A stretch of DNA of 64,000 bases from Thioalbus denitrificans (GTDB lineage Bacteria; Pseudomonadota; Gammaproteobacteria; DSM-26407). The DNA lies in assembly GCF_003337735.1 (NCBI RefSeq), contig NZ_QPJY01000001.1, forward strand, positions 550,650-614,649. The letters are read 5' to 3'. The notes beneath the pieces are model-generated. The model saw only the letters and a program-made list of their open reading frames with translations. It ran no database searches and was not told the origin of the DNA. Of this stretch, positions 8,014 through 16,465 are shown one piece after another. Each line of letters starts with the position of its first letter. Positions within the stretch are counted from its first letter, which is position 1. A program made the position numbers and the translations under genes.

Positions 8014-9852
8014 TCAACTCGCCTCGCTGTCGGTCCGTGAGGCGCGCTTGCGCTCGTGCTCCTTCAGGTGGCGCTTGCGCAGGCGGATGGCCTTGGGGGT
8101 GATCTCCACCAGCTCGTCGTCGTCGATGAACTCCATGGCCTGCTCCAGCGTGAGGTGGATGAAGGGCTCGAGGGCCACCGCGTCATCCTTGCCCGAGGCG
8201 CGGACGTTGGTCAGCTGCTTGCCGCGCAGGGCGTTCACCACCAGGTCGTTGTCGCGGGCGTGGATGCCGATGACCTGGCCTTCGTACACCTCGGTGTTGG
8301 GGCCGATGAACAGCCGTCCGCGCTCCTGCAGCTTCCACAGGGCGTAGGCCGGCGCCTTGCCCTGGGCATTGGAGATGATGACCCCGTTCTTGCGCCGGGC
8401 CACCGCGCCGGAACGCACCGGTCCGTAGTGATCGAAGACATGGTGCATCAGGCCGGTGCCGGAGGTCATGGTCATGAAATCGGTCTGGAAGCCGATGAGG
8501 CCGCGGGTGGGGATCATGAACTCGAGCTTCACCCGGCCCTTGCCGTCGGGCTGCATGTCGCGCATCTCCGCACCGCGCTGGCCGAGGGCCTCCATGACGG
8601 CGCCCTGGGCGTCGGTTTCCACGTCCACCACCAGGTGCTCGTAGGGCTCCTGGCGCTGGCCGTCGATGACCTGGAGGATGACCTCGGGACGGGAGATGGC
8701 CAGCTCGTAGCCCTCCCGGCGCATGTTCTCCAGCAGGATGGAGAGGTGCAGCTCGCCGCGCCCGGAGACGCGGAAGCGGTCGGGGTCGTCGGTGGGCTCC
8801 ACCCGCAGGGCCACGTTGTGGATGAGCTCCCGCTCCAGGCGCTCCTTGATCTGGCGCGAGGTGAGGAACTTGCCCTCCTGCCCGGCGAAGGGGGAGGTGT
8901 TGACCTGGAAGGTCATGGTCACCGTGGGCTCGTCCACCGACAGGGCCGGGAGGGCTTCCACCCGGTCGGGATGGCACAGGGTGTCGGAGATGTGCAGATC
9001 CTCGATGCCGGTCACGGCGATGATGTCGCCCGCCTCGGCCTCCTCGATCTCCAGCCGCTGCATGCCCATCATGTTGAACAGCTGCAGCACCCGGCCGCGG
9101 ACCGTGTCGCCCACCCGATCCACCGCCACCACCGGGGTGTTGCGGCCGATGCGGCCGCGGCTGACCCGGCCGATGCCGATGGTGCCGAGGTAGCTGGAGT
9201 AGTCCAGCGAGGAGATCTGCATCTGGAACGGGCCGTCCGGATCCACCGCGGGGGGCGGGCAGTTGTCGACGATGGACTGGAACAGGGGCGTCATGTCGCC
9301 GTCGCGCACGTCCGACTCGAGGCCGGCGTAACCCTGGAGGGCGGAGGCGTAGACCACGGGAAAGTCCAGCTGCTCATCGGTGGCGCCGAGACGATCGAAC
9401 AGGTCGAAGGTCTGGTCCAGCACCCAGTCCGGGCGCGCGCCGTCACGGTCGATCTTGTTGATGACCACGATGGGCCGCAGGCCGCGGGCGAAGGCCTTCT
9501 GGGTCACGAAGCGGGTCTGGGGCATGGGCCCGTCCACCGCGTCCACCAGCAGCAGCACCGAGTCCACCATGGAGAGCACCCGCTCCACCTCGCCGCCGAA
9601 GTCGGCGTGGCCGGGGGTGTCGACGATGTTGATGCGGTACTCCCCCCAGCGGATGGCGGTGTTCTTGGAGAGGATGGTGATGCCACGCTCCCGCTCCAGG
9701 TCGTTGGAATCCATCATGCGCTCGGTCACCGTCGCACGCTGGTCCAGGGTGCCGGACTGTTTCAGGAGCTCGTCCACGAGGGTGGTCTTGCCGTGGTCCA
9801 CGTGGGCGATGATGGCGATGTTGCGCAGTTTGTCGATCAAGGGGGTATCCAC
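8014..9852 (-). CDS. typA: Ribosome-binding translational GTPase TypA/BipA
   Basis: EF-G-like GTPase that binds the ribosome and helps 50S assembly and growth under stress and cold. The 612-aa protein has the full family layout: G1 [10 protein letters not shown] near residue 18, the switch region RERGITI, G3 DTPGHADF, G4 NKIDRD, then the beta-barrel domain, EF-G-like domains III and V and the BipA-specific C-terminal domain ending [26 protein letters not shown] is the conserved start. Transcribed alone, divergent from the PP-loop gene, with a good -10 element at 9877-9882. Confidence 0.97.
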   Translation of the reverse strand: MDTPLIDKLRNIAIIAHVDHGKTTLVDELLKQSGTLDQRATVTERMMDSNDLERERGITILSKNTAIRWGEYRINIVDTPGHADFGGEVERVLSMVDSVLLLVDAVDGPMPQTRFVTQKAFARGLRPIVVINKIDRDGARPDWVLDQTFDLFDRLGATDEQLDFPVVYASALQGYAGLESDVRDGDMTPLFQSIVDNCPPPAVDPDGPFQMQISSLDYSSYLGTIGIGRVSRGRIGRNTPVVAVDRVGDTVRGRVLQLFNMMGMQRLEIEEAEAGDIIAVTGIEDLHISDTLCHPDRVEALPALSVDEPTVTMTFQVNTSPFAGQEGKFLTSRQIKERLERELIHNVALRVEPTDDPDRFRVSGRGELHLSILLENMRREGYELAISRPEVILQVIDGQRQEPYEHLVVDVETDAQGAVMEALGQRGAEMRDMQPDGKGRVKLEFMIPTRGLIGFQTDFMTMTSGTGLMHHVFDHYGPVRSGAVARRKNGVIISNAQGKAPAYALWKLQERGRLFIGPNTEVYEGQVIGIHARDNDLVVNALRGKQLTNVRASGKDDAVALEPFIHLTLEQAMEFIDDDELVEITPKAIRLRKRHLKEHERKRASRTDSEAS

Positions 9853-9876
9853 TTCAATATCGGGTGAGGGGCGCGG

Positions 9877-9882
9877 ATTATA
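9877..9882 (-). promoter_or_regulatory. Perfect -10 element for typA
   Basis: On the minus strand TATAAT lies about 25 bases upstream of the typA ATG; the -35 region (TGCACT or TTTAGC at 16-17 bases) is poor. A start site near 9870 would give a leader of about 18 bases. Confidence 0.55.
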
Positions 9883-10009
9883 CCCGAGGCGGGGCTAAAG
9901 TGCAGCTGCGCAAGGAAAAAAGTTGTGAGGGGTGAGGAGTGAGGAGGGCGGGGTGGCGTTGTTTTCCCGCTATTCGCATCACTGTCTGTGCGGCACCGGT
10001 GCTCCATTC

Positions 10010-10018
10010 TGGTATCAT
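10010..10018 (+). promoter_or_regulatory. Extended -10 element upstream of the PP-loop gene
   Basis: TGGTATCAT fits an extended -10 (TGn followed by a TATAAT-like hexamer). It is 78 bases before the start codon at 10096. No good -35 is seen, as is usual for extended -10 promoters. Confidence 0.4.
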
Positions 10019-10095
10019 GATGGCTCAAGGCTGTACGCGGCCGTGGTTGTCCCGCGTAGTCCGTTTCATCCCGTCCGAGTTCCGTTCGAGTTCCC

Positions 10096-11142
10096 ATGTC
10101 CAAGCAGCGCAAAGCAGTGGCCCTCGTCTCCGGCGGCCTCGACTCCATGCTCGCCGCCAAGGTGGTGCAGGAGCAGGGCATCCAGGTGGAGGGCATCAAT
10201 TTCTTTACCGGTTTCTGCGTGGAGGGACATACCCACGCCATCCGCGAGAAGGACCGCAGCCGGCCCAAGCGCAACAATGCCCTGTGGGTGGCCGAGCAGC
10301 TGGGGATGAAGCTGCACATCATCGACATCTCCGCTGACTACAAGGACGTGGTGCTGAATCCGAAGCATGGCTACGGCGCCAACCTGAATCCCTGCCTCGA
10401 CTGCAAGATCTTCATGGTCCACAAGGCCCTGGAGTGGATGGAGGCGAACGGTTTCGACTTCATCATCACCGGTGAGGTGGTGGGCCAGCGGCCCAAGTCC
10501 CAGCGCGCCGACACCATGCCGGTGGTGGCCCGGGAGTCGGGCGCGGAGGATCGGCTGCTGCGGCCCCTGTGCGCGAAAAACCTGCCGCCCACGCTGCCGG
10601 AGCGGGAGGGGTGGGTGGACCGCGAGCGGCTCCACGACTTCTCCGGCCGTTCGCGCAAGCCGCAGATGGCGCTGGCCGCGGCGCTGGGGCTGGAGGAGTA
10701 CGCCCAGCCGGCCGGCGGCTGCTGTTTCCTGACCGACGAGCACTACTCCGCCAAGCTCGCCGATCTCTGGCGCGCGCGCGGCGAACGGGACTACGATCTC
10801 GACGACATCATGCTGCTCAAGGTGGGGCGGCATCTCCGGCCGCGCCCCCATTTCAAGCTCATCATCGGCCGCGAGGAGGGAGAGAACAATTTCCTCGAGG
10901 GCTACCGCCGCCGGTTCATCCACCTGCGTACCCTGGGCCATACCGGCCCCCTGGTGCTGGTGGACGGCAGGGTGGACCGCGACGACCTGGAACTGGCCGC
11001 CCGCATCGCCGCCCGCTACGGCCAGGGCCGCAGCGCGGCGGCGGTGGAGGTGCAGGTGGAGGATCCCGGGGGGGTGCTCAGCACCATCCTGACCGTCGCG
11101 CCCCTGCCGCCCCACGAGGTGGCGGAGTCCTGGCACGTGTGA
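10096..11142 (+). CDS. PP-loop ATPase related to tRNA thiouridylases (MnmA/ThiI-like)
   Basis: Probable ATP-dependent sulfurtransferase of the adenine-nucleotide alpha-hydrolase fold, 348 aa. The PP-loop SGGLDS is at residues 12-17. Family-type cysteines occur as NPCLDC (C100, C103) and as the pair GGCC (C209, C210), the arrangement expected for a persulfide/disulfide mechanism. The C-terminal third (GRHLRPRPHFKLIIGREEGE onward) resembles an NFACT-R-like RNA-binding domain. It is not canonical MnmA: it lacks the usual MnmA C-terminal region. The next gene encodes a TusA-like sulfur carrier, a natural sulfur donor, so the pair probably thiolates an RNA or another acceptor. Substrate unknown. 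Confidence 0.75.
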   Translation: MSKQRKAVALVSGGLDSMLAAKVVQEQGIQVEGINFFTGFCVEGHTHAIREKDRSRPKRNNALWVAEQLGMKLHIIDISADYKDVVLNPKHGYGANLNPCLDCKIFMVHKALEWMEANGFDFIITGEVVGQRPKSQRADTMPVVARESGAEDRLLRPLCAKNLPPTLPEREGWVDRERLHDFSGRSRKPQMALAAALGLEEYAQPAGGCCFLTDEHYSAKLADLWRARGERDYDLDDIMLLKVGRHLRPRPHFKLIIGREEGENNFLEGYRRRFIHLRTLGHTGPLVLVDGRVDRDDLELAARIAARYGQGRSAAAVEVQVEDPGGVLSTILTVAPLPPHEVAESWHV

Positions 11143-11292
11143 GGGGGCGCCCGGGCTCCGCCGTCCCCGTGGTTCGCCGCCGGGGCCCGGCGGGATGGCG
11201 GGCAGGGCACGGCAACAACAAAATTCAGCGCAACGGCGCAATCTGTGGATAATACTGTCTCCGTGTCACCATTCGCGGTCCAGGAACAACCC

Positions 11293-11529
11293 GTGAGCCG
11301 CCATCAGCTCGATGCCCGCAATCTGCTCTGTCCCATGCCCGTGATCCGCACCCAGGACCGCGTGGCGACACTGGCCCCCGGCGACATGCTGGAGGTGTTC
11401 TGCACCGACCCCGGCGCCCTCAACGACATCCCCGCCTGGTGCCGCCTGAACGGCCACCGCGTGCTGGAGACCCGGCGCGACGGGCGCGACGTCGTCCTGG
11501 TGGTGGAAGTGGGGGGGGAGGAGCGGTGA
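11293..11529 (+). CDS. TusA/SirA-family sulfur carrier protein
   Basis: Small cytosolic protein that carries persulfide sulfur on a conserved cysteine. The TusA signature LCPMPV puts the active cysteine at residue 13 of a 78-aa product, the normal length. The GTG at 11293 is chosen because CAGGA stands 7 bases upstream; a GTG at 11245 would add 16 unconserved residues and has no Shine-Dalgarno. It follows the PP-loop gene by 150 bases and its stop overlaps the start of the CDF gene (GTGA). A GATAAT box at 11248-11253 might serve as a separate -10. Not necessarily the TusA of the tusBCD relay, since tusBCDE are not here. Confidence 0.85.
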   Translation: MSRHQLDARNLLCPMPVIRTQDRVATLAPGDMLEVFCTDPGALNDIPAWCRLNGHRVLETRRDGRDVVLVVEVGGEER

Positions 11530-12701
11530 CCGAAGCCCACGCCGGTGACCTGGCGGCCGAGTTCAACGTCGGCGACGCGCGCTACCGGGAGGCCAAGCGG
11601 GTCACCCTGGTGGGTGCGGTGGTCAACCTGGTGCTCTCCGGGGTGAAGATCCTGGTGGGTTGGCTGGGCCATTCCCAGTCGCTGGTGGCCGACGGCATCC
11701 ACTCCCTCTCCGATCTGGCCACCGACGTGCTGGTGCTGTGGGCGGCCAAGCATGGCAGCCGGGACGCGGACGCGGAGCACCCCTACGGCCACGGACGCAT
11801 CGAGACCCTGGCCACGGTGGTGCTCGGCATCTTCCTGCTGGCGGTGGGCGCGGGCATCGGCATCGATGCCTCCCGCCGCCTGTTCCACACCGAACTGCTG
11901 CTGACCCCGGGCTGGCTGGCCCTGGCGGCGGCGGCGGCCTCGGTGCTGCTCAAGGAGGCCCTCTACCACTACACCCTGCGCGCGGCCAGGCGCCTGCGCT
12001 CCAACATGCTGCGGGCCAACGCCTGGCACCATCGGACCGACTCCATCTCCTCGGTGGTAGTGATCGTGGGCATCGCGGGCACCATGGCGGGGCTCCCCTA
12101 CCTGGACGCCATCGCCGCTGTCGGCGTGGCGCTGATGATCGTCAAGATCGGCTGGGATCTCGCCTGGCACAGCGTCCACGAGCTCATCGATACCGCGCTC
12201 GAGCAGGAACGGGTCGATCACATCCGCGAAAAGATCCTGTCGGTGGATGGTGTGCGCGCGGTGCATCAGCTGCGCACCCGGCGCCACGGCGGCCAGGCGC
12301 TGGTGGACGTGCACCTGCAGGTGGATCCGCGGCTCAGCGTCTCCGAGGGGCACCGCATCGGGGAGCGGGTCCTCGAGCGGCTCCATGCCGAGGTGGAGGA
12401 GGTGAGCGACGTGGTGGTCCACGTGGATCCCGAGGACGACGAAAGCTCGCGGCCCAGCAGCAACCTGCCGCTGCGCGGCCCGGTCCTGGAGCGCCTGCGG
12501 CAGCACTGGAAGGCGATCGAGGGGGCCGACCAGGTGCGGCATGTGACACTCCACTACCTGGATGGCGCCATCCATGTGGAAGCCTGGGTGCCCCTTGACG
12601 GCCTGGTGGATCTCGAGGCCGGGCGGCAGTTGTCGCGGCGCCTGGCGGAGACCGCAGCCGGTGACCCGGATGTGGCGGAAGTGAAGGTCTTGTATTACTA
12701 G
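11526..12701 (+). CDS. Cation diffusion facilitator (CDF) metal exporter
   Basis: Inner-membrane divalent metal/proton antiporter of the FieF/YiiP type (391 aa). The frame extends further up, but the GTG at 11526 is preceded by GGGGAGGAG and overlaps the tusA-like stop codon by four bases, the usual sign of coupling. The first conserved block is VADGIHSLSDLATD (residues 54-67, metal-site Asp and His), followed by DAEHPYGHGRIETL and four more TM segments to about residue 215. A cytosolic CTD (VDGVRAVHQLRTRRHG) follows. About 80 residues after the CTD form an additional ferredoxin-like stretch not present in FieF. Substrate (Zn, Fe, Mn, Cd) not deducible. Coupling to a sulfur carrier is unusual. 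Confidence 0.9.
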   Translation: MTEAHAGDLAAEFNVGDARYREAKRVTLVGAVVNLVLSGVKILVGWLGHSQSLVADGIHSLSDLATDVLVLWAAKHGSRDADAEHPYGHGRIETLATVVLGIFLLAVGAGIGIDASRRLFHTELLLTPGWLALAAAAASVLLKEALYHYTLRAARRLRSNMLRANAWHHRTDSISSVVVIVGIAGTMAGLPYLDAIAAVGVALMIVKIGWDLAWHSVHELIDTALEQERVDHIREKILSVDGVRAVHQLRTRRHGGQALVDVHLQVDPRLSVSEGHRIGERVLERLHAEVEEVSDVVVHVDPEDDESSRPSSNLPLRGPVLERLRQHWKAIEGADQVRHVTLHYLDGAIHVEAWVPLDGLVDLEAGRQLSRRLAETAAGDPDVAEVKVLYY

Positions 12702-12702
12702 T

Positions 12703-12719
12703 TGCACCATATTGGTGCC
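12703..12719 (+). promoter_or_regulatory. NtrC-binding site upstream of glnA
   Basis: TGCACCATATTGGTGCC matches the NtrC consensus TGCACC-N5-GGTGCA at 11 of 12 defined positions. It starts one base after the CDF stop codon and lies about 125 bases before the expected glnA start site, the right distance for an enhancer. Confidence 0.85.
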
Positions 12720-12732
12720 TGCGGGACAAGTG

Positions 12733-12749
12733 TGCACCAAAAGAGGGCG
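12733..12749 (+). promoter_or_regulatory. Possible weaker second NtrC half site
   Basis: TGCACC (12733-12738) is a perfect half site but the partner half (AGGGCG) is poor. About 30 bases (three helix turns) from the strong site, so it could support cooperative NtrC binding. Confidence 0.4.
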
Positions 12750-12811
12750 TGCTTGTTCCGCGGGATAGACGGAACCGCCTGATTTCCGTGGATTCCCCGG
12801 CTTTCAGGCAG

Positions 12812-12827
12812 TGGCACAGCAATTGCA
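12812..12827 (+). promoter_or_regulatory. Sigma-54 promoter of glnA
   Basis: TGGCAC-AGCAA-TTGCA matches the -24/-12 consensus TGGCAC-N5-TTGCA exactly. Start of transcription would be near 12837, about 60 bases before the glnA ATG. With the NtrC site upstream this shows nitrogen-limitation control through the NtrBC pair encoded downstream. Confidence 0.95.
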
Positions 12828-12899
12828 CCTTTCCCGGCGGGTTTTTTTCAGGGCGGGTGCCCCGGCAGTCCGAAACGCAATTTCCGGAGGAAACAACAG

Positions 12900-14309
12900 A
12901 TGTCCGCAGCGAAAGTGCTCAAGATGATGAAAGACAACGAGGTGAAGTTCGTCGACCTGCGCTTCACCGACTCCCGGGGCAAGGAGCAGCACGTGACGCT
13001 GCCCGCCAGCGAAATCAACAACGCCTTCTTCAAGGACGGCAAGATGTTCGACGGCTCCTCCATCGCCGGCTGGAAGGGCATCCACGAGTCCGACATGGTG
13101 CTCATGCCCGACGCCGACACCGCGGTGATGGACCCCTTCACCGACGAGCCGAACATGATCCTGCGCTGCGACATCCTCGAGCCCAGCACCATGAAGGGCT
13201 ACGAGCGTGACCCCCGCTCCGTGGCCCGCCGCGCCGAGGAGTACCTGAAGTCCACCGGCATCGCCGACTCCGCCCTGTTCGGCCCCGAGAACGAGTTCTT
13301 CATCCTCGACGACGTGCGCTGGGGCGTGACCATGGAGGGAGCCTTCTACAAGGTCGACTCCGACGAGGCCCACTGGAACTCCGAGCGCGTGTTCGAGGGC
13401 GGCAACATCGGTCACCGTCCCAGCATCAAGGGCGGCTACTTCCCGGTGCCCCCGGTGGACTCCCTGAACGACATCCGCGCCGCCATGTGCCTGGCCATGG
13501 AGGAGATGGGCCTCGTGGTCGAGGTGCACCACCACGAGGTGGCCACCGCCGGCCAGTGCGAGATCGGCGTGGGCGCCAATACCCTGGTGAAGAAGGCCGA
13601 CGAGGTGCAGATCCTGAAGTACGTGGTCTGGAACGTGGCCCACGCCTACGGCAAGACCGCCACCTTCATGCCCAAGCCGCTGGTGGGTGACAACGGCAGC
13701 GGCATGCACGTGCACATGTCGCTGGCGAAGGCCGGCAAGAACATCTTCGCCGGCAACAAGTACGGCGGCCTGTCCGAGATGGCGCTCTACTACATCGGCG
13801 GCATCATCAAGCACGCCCGGGCCCTGAACGCCTTCACCAACGCCTCCACCAACAGCTACAAGCGCCTGGTGCCCGGCTTCGAGGCGCCGGTGATGCTGGC
13901 CTACTCCGCCCGCAACCGCTCCGCCTCCATCCGCATCCCGCACGTGAGCAACCCGAAGGCCCGCCGCATCGAGGTGCGCTTCCCCGACTCCACCGCGAAC
14001 CCCTACCTCTCCTTCGCCGCCATGATGATGGCCGGCCTGGACGGCATCCAGAACAAGATCCACCCGGGCGACGCCATGGACAAGGACCTCTACGACCTGC
14101 CGGCGGAAGAGGCCAAGGCCATCCCCACCGTCTGCCACGCCCTGGATCAGGCGCTGGCGGCACTGGACGAGGATCGCAAGTTCCTCACCCAGGGCGGCGT
14201 GTTCACCGACGACATGATCGACGGCTACATCGGCCTGAAGATGTCCGAGGTGACCCGCCTGCGCATGACCACCCACCCGGTGGAGTTCGATCTCTACTAC
14301 AGCCTGTAA
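12900..14309 (+). CDS. glnA: Glutamine synthetase type I
   Basis: Dodecameric enzyme making glutamine from glutamate, ammonia and ATP. The 469-aa protein is a full-length GSI-beta: beta-Grasp domain with FDGSSIAGW near residue 50, metal/ATP site motifs ([31 protein letters not shown]), the NRSASIRIP loop, and the adenylylation site [10 protein letters not shown], whose Tyr is the target of GlnE. GGAGG lies 8 bases upstream of the ATG. Regulation is by sigma-54/NtrC at transcription and, by family knowledge, by adenylylation. It ends at a strong terminator, so ntrBC downstream needs its own start. Confidence 0.98.
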   Translation: MSAAKVLKMMKDNEVKFVDLRFTDSRGKEQHVTLPASEINNAFFKDGKMFDGSSIAGWKGIHESDMVLMPDADTAVMDPFTDEPNMILRCDILEPSTMKGYERDPRSVARRAEEYLKSTGIADSALFGPENEFFILDDVRWGVTMEGAFYKVDSDEAHWNSERVFEGGNIGHRPSIKGGYFPVPPVDSLNDIRAAMCLAMEEMGLVVEVHHHEVATAGQCEIGVGANTLVKKADEVQILKYVVWNVAHAYGKTATFMPKPLVGDNGSGMHVHMSLAKAGKNIFAGNKYGGLSEMALYYIGGIIKHARALNAFTNASTNSYKRLVPGFEAPVMLAYSARNRSASIRIPHVSNPKARRIEVRFPDSTANPYLSFAAMMMAGLDGIQNKIHPGDAMDKDLYDLPAEEAKAIPTVCHALDQALAALDEDRKFLTQGGVFTDDMIDGYIGLKMSEVTRLRMTTHPVEFDLYYSL

Positions 14310-14333
14310 GGCGTTCCCGCCCCGAGGCAGAAG

Positions 14334-14361
14334 ACGCCCCCGCAAGGGGGCGTTTTTTTTT
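14334..14361 (+). terminator. Rho-independent terminator of glnA
   Basis: ACGCCCCC (14334-14341), loop GCAA, GGGGGCGT (14346-14353), continuing into nine T (14353-14361). Twenty-five bases after the glnA stop. Confidence 0.93.
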
Positions 14362-14498
14362 GCGGCCGGCGAGGGCCGGTTGCCGCGCCGGCAATGCCGA
14401 CCCGGCGGCCCACGGGCGTGCCGGGGTTGCGCTGCCCGGCCCGGGGGCTGTACAAAAGACGGACAATCAGTCGACGCGGCGGGAGCCGGGGAGAGCCA

Positions 14499-15146
14499 AT
14501 GCACAGGTGGATCATCATCGGGCTGCTTTGCCTGGCCACCGCCGCCCAGGGGGCGGTCTACCGCTGGGTGGACAAGGACGGCAACGTGGTCTTCTCCGAC
14601 CGCCCGCAACCGGGCGCGGAGGAGGTGCGGGTGCCGACCCCCAGTCTCTACGAGGCGCCGCGCCTGCCCGCGCCGGCCGGGAGCGCGCCGTCCGCCGCGC
14701 CCCGCGGGCCCCGCTACGGCAGGGTGACGGTGACCCTGCCGGAGAATGACGCCACCATCCGCGACAACACCGGCCAGGTGCGGGTCGAGGTGCAGGTCGT
14801 TCCCACCCTGGACAGCCGGGCCGGGGATCGGGTGGTCATCCTCCTCGACGACCGGGTCCAGGGCGGCCCGCTCGCCACCACCCGGCTCACGCTGGCGGGC
14901 GTGGACCGTGGCACCCACACCCTGCAGGCGCGGGTGGTGGATGCCAACGGCGACGAACTGCTGGCCAGCGATCCGGTCACCTTCCACATGCACCAGGCCT
15001 CGGTGCTGTTCCGTCAGGGTGACGGAAACGGCGGCGATTCCGGCGGCGGCGATTCCGGCGGCGGCGACTCTGGCGGCGGCGACTCCGGCGGCGGCGACTC
15101 CGGCGGCGGTGCCGATGGTGGTTCCACCGGCGACGGCGGGACCTGA
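14499..15146 (+). CDS. DUF4124-type exported protein with a Gly/Asp-rich repeat tail
   Basis: The 215-aa product starts with a signal peptide (MHRWIIIGLLCLATAAQG) followed directly by a DUF4124 module (VYRWVDKDGNVVFSDRPQ), a short motif common in gammaproteobacterial envelope proteins of unknown function. A linker leads to a beta-rich middle domain (about residues 72-170, Ig/cadherin-like appearance). The tail is a run of five SGGGD-type repeats and a final Gly/Ser/Asp stretch. The ATG at 14499 is chosen because upstream codons are not conserved-looking and the signal peptide starts there. Genes with DUF4124 often sit between glnA and ntrB in this group. Confidence 0.8.
   Translation: MHRWIIIGLLCLATAAQGAVYRWVDKDGNVVFSDRPQPGAEEVRVPTPSLYEAPRLPAPAGSAPSAAPRGPRYGRVTVTLPENDATIRDNTGQVRVEVQVVPTLDSRAGDRVVILLDDRVQGGPLATTRLTLAGVDRGTHTLQARVVDANGDELLASDPVTFHMHQASVLFRQGDGNGGDSGGGDSGGGDSGGGDSGGGDSGGGADGGSTGDGGT
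15031..15108 (+). repeat. 15-bp in-frame tandem repeat coding the SGGGD tail
   Basis: About five copies of a 15-bp unit (GGCGGCGA(C/T)TC(C/T)GGC) encode (GGDSG)n. Units are nearly identical in DNA, with only C/T changes, indicating recent expansion; copy number may vary between strains. Confidence 0.85.
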
Positions 15147-15183
15147 CGTTCCACCGCCATTTCCGGGCGCACACACCCACCCA

Positions 15184-15218
15184 GACCCCTCGCGCACCAT
15201 ATTGGTGCGCGAGGGGTC
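15184..15218 (+). promoter_or_regulatory. NtrC-type palindrome embedded in a 15-bp perfect hairpin
   Basis: GACCCCTCGCGCACC (15184-15198), ATATT, GGTGCGCGAGGGGTC (15204-15218) is a perfect 15-bp inverted repeat. Its core CGCACC-ATATT-GGTGCG is an NtrC site with the same central ATATT as the glnA site. It lies between the DUF4124 gene and ntrB. In RNA it would be a very stable hairpin followed by TCTCTCC, so it may also end the upstream transcript. Confidence 0.75.
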
Positions 15219-15290
15219 TCTCCGATAGACTCCCCTGCAGACCCTGGCGTTCGCCGCCTGACGCTAAGCCACTCCCGGTGAACGGCTTTC

Positions 15291-16448
15291 ATGCCCCATG
15301 ACGGGGCGGTGACACGGACTGGTCCGCTCTTTGCTAGGGAAAGAGCACGAATCTGCGTGGGAGTGCCCTGCTTGGCCCGTCTGCACCAGCATATCCTGGA
15401 CAACCTCACCACGGCCGTGGTCCTGCTGGGCGAGGATCTGCGGCTGCGGTACATGAACCCGGCCGCCGAGGAGCTCTTCGACGTCAGCGTCGGGCGCATG
15501 CTCGGCCGCCCGGTGGAAGACCTGTTCTGGAACGCCGAACTGACCCCGGAGACGCTCCGGCAGGCGCTGCGCTCCGGGCATCCGTTCACCGATCGGGAGC
15601 TGGCGCTGGAACTGCCGGGACGACGCCAGGTGACGGTCGGATGCACCGTCACACCGCTGCTGACTCCCGGCGCGCCGGTGGAGCTGCTGGTGGAGATGGA
15701 ACGGGTGGACCGGCACCTGCGCATCGCCCGCGAGGAGACGCTGATTGCCCAGCAGCAGGCCGCCCGGCTGCTGGTGCGGGGCCTGGCCCACGAGGTCAAG
15801 AACCCCCTCGGTGGGCTGCGCGGGGCGGCCCAGCTGCTGGAGCGGGAGCTGCACGACCCGGCGCTGAAGGAGTACACCGGCATCATCATCGGCGAGGCGG
15901 ATCGCCTGCAGGAGCTGGTGGACCGCCTGCTCGGACCCCACAGCCTGCCGCGGAAGCGTTCCATCAACATCCACGAGGTACTGGAGCGCGTGCGGACGCT
16001 GGTGCTGGCGGAGTCGCCGGAATCCCTGTCCGTGGTGCGCGACTACGATCCCAGCATCCCCGAGCTGAACGCGGATCCCGACCAGCTGATCCAGGCGCTG
16101 CTGAACATCGTCCGCAACGCCGTCCAGGCGCTGGAGGGGCGGGGCCGGATCACCCTGCGGACCCGCACGGTGCGCCGGTTCACCATCGGGCACAAGTGCT
16201 ACCGGGTCGTGCTGCGGGTGGACATCATCGACAACGGCCCCGGCATCCCCAAGGAGCTGCTGGAGAACATCTTCTATCCCATGGTGACCGGGCGACCCGA
16301 CGGGACCGGCCTGGGCCTGTCCATCGCCCAGTTCCTGATCAGCCAGCACGCCGGGCTGGTGGAATGCGACAGCCGGCCGGGCCGTACCGTCTTCCGCCTG
16401 CACCTGCCGCTGGAGAATGGCGGTGCCGGCGCCGATGCCGGTGAGTGA
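15291..16448 (+). CDS. glnL: Nitrogen regulator sensor kinase NtrB
   Basis: Cytosolic histidine kinase/phosphatase that, with PII, sets the phosphorylation of NtrC. Layout: PAS domain (ILDNLTTAVVLLGEDLRLRYMNPAAEELF), H box RGLAHEVKNPLGGLRGAAQL carrying the phosphorylated His, then N box (NIVRNAVQAL), G1 (DNGPGIP) and G2 (GTGLGLSIAQ). From the ATG at 15291 it has 385 aa, but E. coli NtrB has 349 and the conserved part starts at LARLHQHILDN. The GTG at 15363 or the TTG at 15372 (GGGAG 8 bases before) may therefore be the true start. Followed by ntrC after 17 bases. Confidence 0.95.
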   Translation: MPHDGAVTRTGPLFARERARICVGVPCLARLHQHILDNLTTAVVLLGEDLRLRYMNPAAEELFDVSVGRMLGRPVEDLFWNAELTPETLRQALRSGHPFTDRELALELPGRRQVTVGCTVTPLLTPGAPVELLVEMERVDRHLRIAREETLIAQQQAARLLVRGLAHEVKNPLGGLRGAAQLLERELHDPALKEYTGIIIGEADRLQELVDRLLGPHSLPRKRSINIHEVLERVRTLVLAESPESLSVVRDYDPSIPELNADPDQLIQALLNIVRNAVQALEGRGRITLRTRTVRRFTIGHKCYRVVLRVDIIDNGPGIPKELLENIFYPMVTGRPDGTGLGLSIAQFLISQHAGLVECDSRPGRTVFRLHLPLENGGAGADAGE

Positions 16449-16465
16449 CCGACACGAGGTGAGTT

